Shown here one piece after another: positions 1-10,700 of a stretch of 64,000 nucleotides of DNA (position 1 is its first letter; each line of letters starts with the position of its first letter). This stretch comes from Cannabis sativa (Eukaryota; Streptophyta; Magnoliopsida; Rosales; Cannabaceae): NCBI RefSeq assembly GCF_029168945.1, contig NC_083603.1, positions 6,386,001-6,450,000 on the forward strand, written 5' to 3'. The notes below the pieces were generated by a model, which was not told the origin of the DNA, did not search any database, and saw only the letters and a list, made by a program, of their open reading frames with translations. The translations under genes were made by a program, and so were the position numbers.

Positions 1-524
1 TAATTTTCTAACCACACTATTGATGTTCTAATATAATGGTAAGCTCTTAAGGTCCGTTTTAAACACTTTGGAGACCCTCTTCTAATTTTAAAAATTAGAC
101 CCCTACAAAAATAAAAATACAATTTATAAATAATATTTTTAAATATTATTATATACTGTATATATTTTACAAAACACTAAAAAATTTCAATTAATTTAAA
201 AAAATTATTATTGATTGCAATACAACAAAAAAAATAATAAATAGCAGTAATAAATTTTTATTTTTATTGCTTAAAAGCAATATTAGAATTGAAAATAGAT
301 TTTGGGAATTGACATAGAAATGATCAATGATAAGTTGTTAGTCCTTTAAAAAATTGAAGGGCATTAAAAAATATATATTAGGCCCTTTGTTTTTTTGGGC
401 CCTTTATTTTTTGGGCCCTGTGCAATAGCTCATCTTGCACCCCATAAGTGCCGCGTATCCTTACATTAGTGTTGTTTTGTGATATTATTCAATATTTTAA
501 ACAAGCTTTTATATGCTTTTGCAG
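1..524. other. AT-rich intergenic sequence; left edge of duplicated block
   Basis: No gene is visible in the first 300 bases, which are A/T runs. From about 316 the sequence matches 16108 onward (shared phrase near 'gataagttgt' followed by a run ending 'ggccctttatttttt'), so the duplicated passenger block found again downstream of CNL-B starts here. The stretch just before 525 is the remnant of an intron of the bystin pseudogene and ends in a good acceptor (cttttgcag). Confidence 0.6.
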
Positions 525-1461
525 TGTTGCATTGTTGAAACTTGTTGATATGGAATATTGTGGTACAACAAGGTACTCCAATACATTTTACATATTATAT
601 TTTAGAACAGAAGCATTGTATATTCTATAAGATGTTATCCATCAATGATTGTTAATCTGAAATGTGTTCTACACCCGTTCGCCAACTAATGATGAAACGT
701 AACCTATTTGACGTTTCAAATTGCTAGAAAAATGTCTTGACATTGTTGAGTTAAAATACTTGCAGTTACTTTATAAAGATTATTTTGGAGAAAAAGTATG
801 CTCTTACATATCGGGCACTTGATGCTCTTGTTGCACATTTTGTGAGATTTTTGGATGACACAAGAATTATGCCTGTAATATGGCATCAATCGCTGCTTGC
901 CTTAGTGCAAAAGTATTCAAACATTCAATTGGGTGTTCCAAGTAAGAGTTTGAGACTGGCAAAGTTATTGATTCTTTTACAATTGGGTGTCATTGCTTAC
1001 AGGTACAAGAATGAACTGCAGAAGGAAGATAAAGTTAAACTGAGAGCTTTTCTTGAAAAGCAAAATCATAAACTAGTGAGAACATTTATCTAAACTAGTT
1101 TCATTTATTCTATATTCAATTCTTTTCTTAACATAACTAAGATCGATATGTAATCATTTTCTCTGGTTGAATGTAGATTACTCCTGAGATTACCAGGGAG
1201 CTAAATAATAGCCGCAATCGGGTTGAGAAGGAGGATGATCTTATGCTAATTGATATCCTTTGTCTTACAACTGATGTTTTTTTTTTCTTCTTATTTTCAT
1301 AGTTTCTTATGACTAAATAATTTAGTTGTCCCTATAGATTCAATGGTGATGTAATTTATTGTTTCCTTGACCTCAAATTACCTTCCCCTATTTATGTCAT
1401 CAATAAGACTATTGAAGAAGATAGGTTTGATATTCCAGAGGTTCCTATGGAGGAAGATTGA
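525..1461 (+). pseudogene. Bystin (Enp1/BYSL family) 3' gene fragment, copy 1
   Basis: Bystin is a conserved 40S pre-ribosome assembly factor. Five C-terminal exon pieces lie in order: 525-572 (LLKLVDMEYCGTT), 766-912 (KKYALTYRALDA, MPVIWHQSLLA), 1003-1075 (YKNELQKEDK), a piece from 1177 (TPEITRELNNSRNR, then EKEDD), and a last exon ending in EDRFDIPEVPMEED and a TGA at 1459-1461. Most splice sites survive. The 102-aa open frame at 785-1093 simply reads through the 90-bp intron 913-1002. All upstream exons, about two thirds of the normal protein, are missing, and the donor after EKEDD is unclear. I call it a 5'-truncated duplicated gene fragment that kept its introns, so it is not a retrocopy. 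A more decayed copy lies at 16330-17102. Confidence 0.85.
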
Positions 1462-1784
1462 TCAATTACTTGCAAAGGTATTTTCTTATGATCCATTTTT
1501 GTGTTTTTGGCCTCAAATTATTTTTTTCTTTTGATGCCCTTTTCTCAGGTTTGCAAGGCTCATTGCGTTGTTGCAGCATGTAAGTTTTGTCAGAATTTAA
1601 TCGTATATTTTACTTTGCATCGAATTAAACCACATACTCACTGCTTTTACTTGAGTTTCATTCTTGCGAACGTACTCACCGGTGACAGAGTGTGTTAAGG
1701 GAAGTATACCATTTTCGTTTTCCAGGGAGAAGATATAATTCTGGGATTTAATATGTGAAACATTTGTGAACCTGAGTGGATTTA

Positions 1785-2022
1785 GGGCTCGTTTGGAACG
1801 CCGTATTAGGTCGTATTGTATTGTAATGTATTATATTGAATTGTATTATATACAATATTTTTATGTAAAACTATATGTGGTCATGACTTTTATGGACACC
1901 TATATACATAATATTTTAGTATAAATTAAAGTTTAACATAGTATTATATAAAAATATGATATATAATCCAATTCAATATAATACAATACAATACGACCTA
2001 ATACGGCGTTCCAAACGAGCCC
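1785..2022. mobile_element. Harbinger/Tourist-like MITE (238 bp)
   Basis: Near-perfect long terminal inverted repeats start GGGCTCGTTTGGAACG and end CGTTCCAAACGAGCCC. A 3-bp target duplication TTA flanks it (1782-1784 and 2023-2025). The duplicated block at about 17425 carries the unfilled site (gtggatttagtttatag), which proves precise insertion after the block duplicated. A second member of the family is at 49176-49418. Confidence 0.93.
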
Positions 2023-2406
2023 TTAGTTTATAGTTTATAGTTTATTTATTATTTTTTCCCCATCAATTTCTAAGGTTTGTTTGGAGTGTGGATTGTTTTT
2101 TTAAGGAAAGAAAATGTAAAAAAAATAAAAATGCAACATTTTCTTCTGTTGGATTTTGCTTGGATACAGTAAAAAAATTCGTTTGGGTTTTTAAGTGATG
2201 TTTATTATTATTTTTTTTTTCAGTTGTTTCAATTTTTTAATATTAATTTACCAAAATTAAAAGGAAAAAGAGAATATTTGTAGCAAAACTACCTAAGCAA
2301 CAATTTCTGCTATGCTTAAAATCACAATTTTTTGAGGCGAAATCTTTCAAACTATAGTTTCGTTTTGGTATTTACTATTCCGATGGTGACCAGTTAAAGT
2401 TTAAAC

Positions 2407-2737
2407 TTGCTTGTGCATGATAGCCCATATCTGGCTGATGATTTACTTGGAAGAGTTTTTGATGAGTGCCCAGATATCAAAATACTCAAGAAACTCCATT
2501 CCAAGATCTTTTTTGACCAGCATCTTCATCAGAATCCATCACTAGCTATTAAGCTTATGAGGGGTTATGCAGCCAATGAGGAAACAAGGATTACCCACCA
2601 CATATTTGATTTTGATGAAATGTCTGTGAAGAATGTTGTCTTCTTTAATGTCATGATGGTCTAGTTTGATGAGATGCCGAGTAGAGATGTTGTTTCTTGG
2701 TACTTGATGGTTGCAGGGTGTATGGATAAAATGGCAT
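2407..2737 (+). pseudogene. PPR-DYW protein fragment (N-terminal part), copy 1
   Basis: The frame reads RVFDECPDI, LKKLHSKIFFDQHLHQNPS, then THHIFDFDEMSVKNVVFFNVM. This is the start of a plant PLS-class pentatricopeptide repeat protein like Arabidopsis At3g49142; such proteins act in organelle RNA editing. A deletion and stop follow NVM, then FDEMPSRDVVSW appears in another register and the frame ends at a joint with the repeat block. It is clearly non-functional. Longer copies of the same fragment are at 8662 and 17897. Confidence 0.85.
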
Positions 2738-3065
2738 AATAGGAAGGGTTATTACTTTTAATAAAAACTCTTGGTAATTACGGATGAGATACTACACAAG
2801 TTGGTCGATAAGAGTTGATAAAAAGATAAGATTAGTGCAACTGGTTGGAGAGGTTGTATGTAGAGTAGGTTTTAAGAGAGGTAGGTTAATACTTAGCTCC
2901 TATAAAAGAAAGACTGATGAAATTCACAACACACAATTCAGAAGCACAGAAGAGTCTCTCTCGAAAACTAGCTCTCATTTCATCATTCTTCTCTCTTACA
3001 CACAACCATCTCATCCCATCACTTCTCTTTTATATAGTCTTTTTAATTAACCACACCCTCACCAT

Positions 3066-3170
3066 TCACCAAGCTGGCTATTTAACAAGCTTCTATAAAA
3101 GATTAGACTGCCTATTTTATAACCCTCTAAGAAAATCAGGCTGCTTATTTCATAACCTTCTATAAAAACC
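3066..3170 (+). repeat. Degenerate ~38-bp minisatellite
   Basis: About three units of a motif of the form 'gctgcttatttcataacctt' followed by 'ctataaaaacca'. The homologous block at 9338-9500 has about five units, and the one in block III is split by a MITE (18935-18971 and 19425-19560). Copy number therefore differs between duplicated blocks. Confidence 0.7.
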
Positions 3171-4243
3171 AAAGTGCTCACACCACCTTCAAACCCGTCC
3201 ACAGTCTTTACAATTCACCAAGCTTGTTCATGAATTATAAGTTCCTCTATTCACAATCCTTTTTCTTTTTACAAACATAATTATACTGTCTAATGCATCC
3301 TATTTATCTACTAAATACTCACAAAAAAAAAAAAAGAAAAACTAACCTAATCTAAGTTACCGCAAATGCCCAAAATTGATCATCTTGCACAAAAATAGAT
3401 ATTGTTTGCTCTAGTAATCTTTCACATTAATAAAAATGCAGTACTGATTCCTTGATACCATAAACGTAGGCAAATAAAATTTACTGAACTACGTAAATTT
3501 GTATCTCATCTTTTTTTAAAGCAATATACATAAACTACAAATATGAAAGAAAAAAAAAAGATGAGAGGTTTGTTCATTTATATATTCCAAAGTATTTTTT
3601 TTCTTTCTATTTATACGGTAAAATTGGTATAAACTACAAATATACAGTGCTTTACAGTAAATGTCGTAATCGCAACCTACACAACAACCCGACTCAATTT
3701 GCAATCTACATCGCAACTCACGCAGCAACCCAACTCAATTCGCAATTTATGCAGCAATCCAAATTGCAACTAAAATTCAAACAAAAAAAATATGTAACTT
3801 ACCGAGGTAATTCCCCAAAAAGAAATTAATGAAGATTGAATGAAAATTATCTCACTTAATAATTAAAATATCATATTTTATCTAACTTCCATACAACAAT
3901 TAAAATTTTAATAATTTTCTCTCAAAAAAAAAATTAAATTGAAATAATTTAAATTTATTATGCAACATGATAATTATAGCATTACTTTATTTTATTTGTA
4001 TATTGAGAAGTAATAATTACAACCTTTTGTTATAATTTCTTAGTCAATTTTTATGCCCGAAATCACATGTAGAAATATTTTATTTTCAATTTTTTTACAA
4101 TGATATTCGTTATACTTACAACATCATTCTTGTAAATTTTTGAAAAATTCTAAATAGTTTTTAGTACCGAAAACAAAAAACCTGATATTTCAGTTTACCA
4201 CGCGTGTTTAAAAAACTTCAAACTTAATTTCAGCACTGTAAAC

Positions 4244-4941
4244 TATGAGTGAGCAACGGTCGGTTTGGTCGGTTTTTTACACACAAAAAAATCTGAGATT
4301 CAATTTTCAATTTTTATGGTTATAATCCAAAAACCGACCGACCATTATATAAATGTAAAAAAAACCGACCAAACTGATCTTCTTTTTTTTTTTTTTAAAA
4401 AAAAGAAGTTTTTAAATTTGCTATAATTATTTGGAAATTAAAAAAAATTAAAGTATTGTATCAAATATCATATAATTTAATAACAAAACTTTTTTAGTTA
4501 AATAAATAATGTATAATAAATTTTTTAAATTTGCTCAAATTATTTGTTCTACTAATTGGTAATGAGATATATTAAAAACTCGTATTATTTAATAAATGTG
4601 TATACAATACGTAAATACATCAAATTATAATAAAATAAAGTAATAAATAATTGAGATTTCAAATAAAAAAAATAAGAAGTAAAATTACTTTAATAGAATT
4701 GTATATTAAATATGTACAAAAATAATTATATTATATATGTATAGTGTATAGTATATATGTTCGGTCAGTTCTCGGTTTAATCGGTCAGTTTGCCATTAAC
4801 ATTAAAACTGACCGTGCAAAGGCAGTTTTAACCGAAGGCAGTTTTTTCGGTTTTCGATTTTTTTGGTGTTGGTTCTTTCGGTGTTCGGGCGATCGGTGTA
4901 CTCGGTTTGGTCAGTTTCTTAAATTTTTTTGCTCACCTCTA
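4244..4941. mobile_element. Non-autonomous hAT element (698 bp)
   Basis: The 5' end is TATGAGTGAGCAA and the 3' end TTGCTCACCTCTA, imperfect inverted repeats. An exact 8-bp target duplication CTGTAAAC flanks it (4236-4243 and 4942-4949). Subterminal arrays of GGTCGGTTTGGTCGG and its complement are typical of plant hAT MITEs. The homologous site at about 10590 is empty (ttgtaaactattc). There is no transposase frame. Confidence 0.9.
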
Positions 4942-5094
4942 CTGTAAACTATTCAAAAATTTACAAAAATTATATTATTACTATAATGGATACTTTCACA
5001 AAAAAAAAAATTGAAAACAAATATTTCAGATCGTATTTTTAAACACAAAAATTAACTAAAATATTATAATAACAGTACCACTCTTTTTTTTTTT

Positions 5095-5237
5095 TTGACG
5101 TAACTCCTCTTTTTTGTTTTTTTATTTTTTTGATTTAAGCGTTTATATATTACATCATGTTTTACCTGGGACTCGAACCAGGACCTCCAACACTCACACA
5201 CCCACATATGGCCACTTGAACTAGCCCCAGGACCTCC
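5095..5237 (-). mobile_element. tRNA-derived SINE head
   Basis: On the minus strand there is an A-box-like CTAGTTCAAGTGG (5212-5224) and a perfect B box GGTTCGAGTCC (5169-5179), spaced as in tRNA-derived SINEs. An A-rich tail continues toward 5095. No acceptor stem or cloverleaf closes around the boxes, so it is not a tRNA gene. It lies about 220 bp upstream of the CNL-A start. Confidence 0.65.
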
Positions 5238-5281
5238 TTTATTTTTAATTCTTGGTTTTACTTTAGTTTGTCCAAATTAAA

Positions 5282-5284
5282 ACA

Positions 5285-5320
<36 letters not shown>
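5282..5320 (+). repeat. Poly(A) tract
   Basis: A run of over 30 A residues between the SINE and the CNL-A leader. It is likely unstable in length or an old retroposon tail. Confidence 0.8.
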
Positions 5321-5322
<2 letters not shown>

Positions 5323-5455
5323 GATTTTAAGGGAATATATTAGTTAGTGCGGTCCAGCTTAGCTTGTGAATGAGAAAGACTCAAGTCAACAAGTGAAAAG
5401 CATACAACTTTATTCTGCTCTCTCTGCTCTCCACTGCTTCAACTTCTCATCTCTC

Positions 5456-7990
5456 ATGGCAGATCTAGCTTACACAATAGCTGGAAATGTCTTGGACAAA
5501 CTGGGTTCTCTTGCTTATGAAGAGGTTAGCTTGGCATGGGGAATGAAAAAAGATCTTGACAAGCTTAAGCTAATCACATTAGCCCTCCAAGATGTGCTTT
5601 TGGATGCTGAAACTAAGCAAGAAAACAATCCCCAGCTCAAAAACTGGCTTTGTCACCTTAAAGACGTGTTCCATGATGCAGTGGATGTGCTCGATGAATT
5701 TGAGTGTGAGTTACTGAGGAGACAAGTTGTCAAACAATATGCCTCTTTTGGTAGAAAGGTATGCCGTTTCTTTTCGCGGTCCAATCCTCTTGTTTATCGT
5801 TTTAGTGTTGTTCATCGAGTTAAAGAGATAAGACAACAATTAGATGAGATTGCTAAGAATATGGAAACGTTTCATTTGATCAAAACTCAGCTGAATGTGC
5901 AACAAAACTCTCTCGTGTTGGAGAATAGAGTGATGACTCACTCCTTTATTAACCCTTCAGATTTTATTGGTAGAGATCGTGAAAAAGAAAAGATCCTAGA
6001 TATGATATTGATGGATGATCACAAAATTGAGAATCAAATTCCTGTGGTATCTATAATGGGAATTGGGGGTTTAGGAAAGACTACACTTATCAAATCAGTT
6101 TTCAATGATGGGAAAATTGATGAAAAGTTTGATTTGAAGATTTGGGTTTGTGTATCTTTAGATTTCGATGTCAGTACACTAGTGAAAGATGTTATTATGA
6201 GTGCAACTAATAATGAAGCTGAGATTAGTAAGTTGACTAATTTAGAGCAGTTGCAAAGATCCTTGAGTGAGACTTTGAAGGATAAAAAGTTTCTACTTGT
6301 GTTGGATGATGTGTGGAATGAGGACCCTTTTAAGTGGCAGGAATTTGCAGAGTTGTTATCAGTGGATTCTAAGAAAAGCAAAATTATAGTGACAACACGA
6401 AGTAGTAAAGTTGCTTCAATCATGGGTGGAACAGAACCTTATGAATTAAAGGGCCTGCCTAAGAAGGATTCTTTGTCTTTGTTTTTCAAGTACGCATTTC
6501 GAGGTGAAGAAGACGCATCAAAATATCCTGAACTCAAAAGAATTGGTGAAGAAATTGTGGAAAAGTGTAGTGGGGTTCCTTTGGCATTGAAGACTTTGGG
6601 CAGTCTCCTTCAGTTGAAGACTGGAGCTCATGAGTGGAAAATTGTCAGAGACAGCAAAATTTGGGAGTTGGAACGTGAGCAAGGTCATATTTTGCCTGCA
6701 TTGCGATTGAGTTACAATGCAATGTCTCCATCTTTGAAACAATGTTTTGCTTATTGCTCAACTTTCAAAGAGGACAGGTTGATGTCAAGCTTTGATTTGA
6801 TTAGTATTTGGATGGCACTTGGAATCCTTCATTCACCTAACAACAAAGTTGAGTTGGAAGATATTGGTAGATCATACTTCCTAGAGTTGTGGGGCAGGTC
6901 TTTCTTTCAAGTAAATGATTTTAGTAATGATTATTTTGAAATCAACCAAAATTTTAGAGTGCATGATTTAATTCACAATCTTGCATGCTCAATCACCCAA
7001 AGAGAGTGCTCTATTGTAAGTTCTAACAGTGGAGAGATTTCTGATAGTATAAGATATTTAAGAATTGTTATCAATGAGAACAACTTAACAAAGTTGAGTA
7101 AGTTAAAGAAATTGAGGAGTATTCATGTTGAGTGTACCGGAGATGAGAATGATGAAGTTGTGCGGTTATTCCTTTCTACATGCATCTCAAGATTCAAGAA
7201 CTTGCGGGTGTTTGATTTGGTTGGTTTATCTTTTAAGGTCCTGCCTAGTTCGATTGGAGCCATGAAGCAATTGAGATATCTTGACTTGACCAATAATGAA
7301 AAGCTGAAGAGACTCCCCGATTCAATTTGTAAGCTGCAAAGTTTGCAAAATCTGTGTCTTTTTGGTTGTGAGGAGCTTGAAGAATTACCAAGGGAAATAG
7401 GTAATTTAGAAAGCCTAAGGGTTCTTGGATTAACCACAAAGCAAAGCTTTTTGGCAGATGGTGGAATTGGACGCTTAAAGTCTCTTCGTTTCTTGGGTTT
7501 TAAGGGATGTGAAAATTTGAAAGCCTTGCCAAATGACTTGAGAAATTGTACTACATTACGTGTTCTATTAATACTTAATTGTAAAGAACTCGAGTTGGCA
7601 AGTGAATTTGTTAATGAAGATGTTCAGCTGAGCCTTCAGACATTTGCGATTGATGAGTTACCAAAGACAACGGATCTGCCCCAATGGCTGCAACAAGCTG
7701 CGAAGACCCTACAATATCTACATATTGAAGATTGTTCCGAATTAGCTACATTGCCGGAGTGGCTGCCAAAACTCATGTCACTTGAGAAGCTTGTGATTAG
7801 GGATTGCCCAAAATTATTGACTCTACCAGAGGGGATGGAAGGCCTCACCTCCCTCACACATTTGCTGATTGAAGATTGTGATGCACTACAGAAAAGATGC
7901 AAACAAGGACAAGGGAAGGACTGGCAAAAGATTGCTCATATTCCTAACCTTTCTATTGATGATTATGATGGTGATGATGATGAGAACTGA
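5456..7990 (+). CDS. CC-NBS-LRR disease resistance protein (RGA2/RGA3-like), CNL-A
   Basis: An 844-aa single-exon intracellular immune receptor of the coiled-coil NLR class. Residues 1-165 form the Rx-type CC domain (DAVDVLDEFE in place of the EDVID motif). The NB-ARC ATPase follows: P-loop GIGGLGKTT at 202-210, RNBS-A IWVCVSLDF, kinase-2 LDDVW at 283-287, GVPLAL at 373-378, RNBS-D CFAYCSTF and VHD (for MHD) at 502-504. About 12 LRRs fill 530-830. The chosen start is MADLAY, shared with B and C; an in-frame ATG at 5366 would add 30 residues that B lacks. The tail is acidic (DDYDGDDDEN), unlike the IIGEAD ending of B-D. A 3'-UTR intron is likely (gtactc at about 8000 to tgcag near 8350). The family recognises pathogen effectors; the partner cannot be told. 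Confidence 0.95.
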   Translation: MADLAYTIAGNVLDKLGSLAYEEVSLAWGMKKDLDKLKLITLALQDVLLDAETKQENNPQLKNWLCHLKDVFHDAVDVLDEFECELLRRQVVKQYASFGRKVCRFFSRSNPLVYRFSVVHRVKEIRQQLDEIAKNMETFHLIKTQLNVQQNSLVLENRVMTHSFINPSDFIGRDREKEKILDMILMDDHKIENQIPVVSIMGIGGLGKTTLIKSVFNDGKIDEKFDLKIWVCVSLDFDVSTLVKDVIMSATNNEAEISKLTNLEQLQRSLSETLKDKKFLLVLDDVWNEDPFKWQEFAELLSVDSKKSKIIVTTRSSKVASIMGGTEPYELKGLPKKDSLSLFFKYAFRGEEDASKYPELKRIGEEIVEKCSGVPLALKTLGSLLQLKTGAHEWKIVRDSKIWELEREQGHILPALRLSYNAMSPSLKQCFAYCSTFKEDRLMSSFDLISIWMALGILHSPNNKVELEDIGRSYFLELWGRSFFQVNDFSNDYFEINQNFRVHDLIHNLACSITQRECSIVSSNSGEISDSIRYLRIVINENNLTKLSKLKKLRSIHVECTGDENDEVVRLFLSTCISRFKNLRVFDLVGLSFKVLPSSIGAMKQLRYLDLTNNEKLKRLPDSICKLQSLQNLCLFGCEELEELPREIGNLESLRVLGLTTKQSFLADGGIGRLKSLRFLGFKGCENLKALPNDLRNCTTLRVLLILNCKELELASEFVNEDVQLSLQTFAIDELPKTTDLPQWLQQAAKTLQYLHIEDCSELATLPEWLPKLMSLEKLVIRDCPKLLTLPEGMEGLTSLTHLLIEDCDALQKRCKQGQGKDWQKIAHIPNLSIDDYDGDDDEN

Positions 7991-8661
7991 GAAGGAGAAG
8001 GTACTCTTCTAGTTTTAATTACTCATTAAATTTTTATATATGAATAGGAGACCAACAAAAGTAAATGAAATAATTAAGGCAAAATATGTCATTTCAATAA
8101 AAACATTTGGCTTAAAACTATCACCTGGATCATTTTGTCATGTATATATGATGTTGTATTCTAATAAAATTATGGTACTAATTTTTGTTGTAATCTTAAT
8201 AGAGAGGAAATATTACTTTTGTTATATGTTTATAAATGTAGAATATGTACACATGTAGAATATATTTTACAATGAATATACAAAAACACATTTTATTTTT
8301 ATTCATTTTTCTTGAGCTAATTAATAGGTATGTTTGTGTGTGCATTGTGCAGATTTTCCCTTTGCCCCAGGAGTAAATTTGTTTTGCTGAAGTCTACCAT
8401 TAAGTGTAGGAAATTTGTTCAATAAAGACATTTTATGTGTATTATTTTATTTCCTTTGGGTTTTTAAGTGATGTTTATTTTTTTTCAGTTATTTCAATTT
8501 TTTTAATATTAATTTACCAAAATTAAAAAGAAAAAAGAGGATATTTGTAGCAAAACTACTTAAGCTACAATTTTTGCTATGCTTAAAATCACAATTTTTT
8601 GAGGCGAAATCTTTCAAACTATAGTTTCCTTTTGGTATTTACTATTCCGATGGTGACCAGT
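7991..8661 (+). other. CNL-A 3' region and joint to duplicated block II
   Basis: This holds the presumed 3' UTR and 3'-UTR intron of CNL-A up to about 8450. From 8456 the sequence matches 2170 onward ('tttgggtttttaagtgatgt'), so block II joins here without its bystin part. No other gene is seen. Confidence 0.55.
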
Positions 8662-9087
8662 TAATGAAAGAGTTTTTGATGAGTGCCCATATATCAAAAC
8701 ACTCAAGAAACTCCATTCCAAGATCTTTTTTGACCAGCATCTTCATCAGAATTTTTCACTAGCTATTAAGCTTATGAGGGCGGCTTATGCAGCCAATGGG
8801 GAAACAAGGATTACCCACCACTTATTTGATGAAATGCCTATGAAGAATGTTGTCTTCTTTAATGTCATGATCAGAAGCATTGTAAACAATTACCAGTATG
8901 ATGATGGTCTTCTTGTTTTCAAAAATTGGATAGTACATATACCCTTGTGTCCTAAAGGCATGTTCAGCATTCCATTATTTGTGGGTTGGGTTGCAAATTC
9001 ATGCTGCTGTTGTGAAAATTGGACTTGATAGAAATTTGTTTGTTGGGAATGGTCTAGTTTTCATGTATGGGAAGTGTGATAATTTAT
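8662..9087 (+). pseudogene. PPR-DYW protein fragment (N-terminal part), copy 2
   Basis: The same PPR gene as at 2407: ERVFDECPYI, LKKLHSKIFFDQHLHQ, then AAYAANGETRITHHLFDEMP, KNVVFFNVMIRS and NNYQYDDGLLVFK. A frameshift follows and LWVGLQIHAAVVKIGLD continues in another frame to FMYGKCDN, then a stop. The continuation of the gene is found after the repeat block, at 10811. Confidence 0.85.
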
Positions 9088-10700
9088 AATTGGGAAAGGT
9101 TGTATGTAGAGTAGGTTTTATGAAAGGTAGGTTAATACTTAGCTCCTATAAAAGGAAGACTGATGGAATTCACAACACAATTCAGAAGTACAGAGTCTCT
9201 CTCGAAAACTAGCTCTCATTTCATCATTCTTCTCTCTTACACACAACCATCTCATCATCTCATTACATCTCTTTTATACACAACCATTTCATTTTTAATA
9301 GTCTTTTTGATTAACCACACCCTTACCATTCACCAAACTACCTATTTAACAAGCTTCTATAAAAACTAGGCTGCTTATTTAACAAGTTTTTATAAAAATC
9401 AAACTGCCTATTTTATAACTTTCTATGAAAATCAGACTGCCTATTTCATAACATTCTTTGAAAACTAGGCTGTCTATTTAATAACCTTCTATAAAAACTA
9501 AAGTGCTCACACCACCTTCAAACCCGTCGACAGTCTATATAGTTCACCAAGCTTGTTCATGAATTATAAGTTCCTCTATTTACAATCCTTTTTCTTTTTA
9601 CAAACATAATTATAATGTCTAATGCATCCTATTTATCTACTAAATACTCACAAAAAAAAAAAAATTCTAAATTACCAAAAAAAAAATACTCACAAAAAAA
9701 ACTAACCTAATCTAGGTTACCACACGTGCCCAACATTGATCATCTTGTACAAGAATAGATACTATTTGCTCTTCATCTTTGTATTCTTTCACATTAATAA
9801 AAATGTAGTACTGACTCCTTGCTACCGTAGACGTAGGGAAATAAAATTTGCTGAACTACGTAAATTTGTGTCTCATCTTTTTTTAAAGCAATGTATATAA
9901 ACTACAAATATATATATATATATAAAAAGATGAGAGGTTCATTCATTTATACATTTCAAAGTATTTTTTTTTTCTATTTATACGGTAAAATTTGTATAAA
10001 CTACAAATATACAATGCTTTACGGTAAATGTCCTAATCGCAACTTACGCAGCAACCTAATTCAATTTGCAATCTACATCGCAACTCACACAGTAACCCAA
10101 CTCGATTCGCAATTTATACAGCAATCCAAAGCACAACTAAAGTTCAACCAAAAAAAATGTGTAACTTATCGAGGTAATTCCCCAAAAAGAAATTAATGAA
10201 AATTGTTTGTCACTCAATAATTAAAATATCACATTTTATCTAATTTCCATACAACAATTAAAATTTTAATAATTACCTCTCAAAAAAATTAAATTTAAAT
10301 AATTTAAATTTACTATGGAAACCGACATTTATAGCAATACTTTATTTTATTTGTATATTAAGGAGTGTTAATTACAACTTCTTGTTACAATTTCTTAGTC
10401 AATTTTTATGCCCGATATCACATATCGAAATATTTTTTTTAAATTTTTTATAACGATATTCATTATAGTTATAATATCATCCTTGTAAATTTTAAAAAAA
10501 TTCTAAATAGTTTCTAGTACCGAAAACAGAGAACCTGATATTTCAATCTACCACACATGTTTAAAAAACTTTAAACCTAATTTCAGCATTGTAAACTATT
10601 CGAAAATTTTAAAAAATGTATAGAAATGATATTATAACTATAACAGATACTACAAAAAAAAAAATTGAACACAAAAGTTAACTAAAAAACTATAATAAGA
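9088..10700. repeat. Repeat block with LTR-like promoter signature, copy 2
   Basis: Homologous to 2738-4990 but without the hAT insertion. It carries the tataaaagg box (about 9148), the cacaacacaattcagaag leader, the minisatellite at 9338-9500, and long A/T-rich sequence. No coding potential is supported; open frames in it are short and not conserved in frame with copy 1. Confidence 0.5.
9338..9500 (+). repeat. Degenerate ~38-bp minisatellite
   Basis: Five imperfect units built on 'ctgcctatttaacaagctt' plus 'ctataaaaacta'. It is homologous to 3066-3170. Confidence 0.75.

Larger units (their letters stand above)
2738..4990. repeat. Repeat block with LTR-like promoter signature, copy 1 (hAT nested)
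   Basis: This block splits the PPR pseudogene right after its MVAG motif and recurs at 9088-10700 and 18535-19929. It has an LTR-like start (TG plus 'gataaaatggcataat'), a TATA box (cctataaaag near 2900) followed by a 'cacaacacacaattcagaag' leader, and a degenerate minisatellite at 3066-3170. The rest is AT-rich, with no open frame supporting a protein. It could be a decayed solo LTR; clean ends and a target duplication could not be defined. A hAT element interrupts it at 4244-4941. Confidence 0.5.

Noticed and set aside
785..1093. 102-aa open frame as a small intact gene
   Set aside because: It is two bystin exons read through their intron (913-1002); the middle part matches nothing in the protein.
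3516..3829. Small open frames in the AT-rich repeat block
   Set aside because: Not conserved in frame at the homologous site in block II (9891-10196).
5161..5236. Possible tRNA gene from the GGTTCGAGTCC box
   Set aside because: A and B boxes are present but no acceptor stem or anticodon arm closes around them and an A-rich tail follows; called a SINE head.
6034..7902. Minus-strand open frames under CNL-A (and the equivalents under B, C, D)
   Set aside because: They recur at the same offset in every paralogue, as expected for antisense shadows of one conserved coding sequence.
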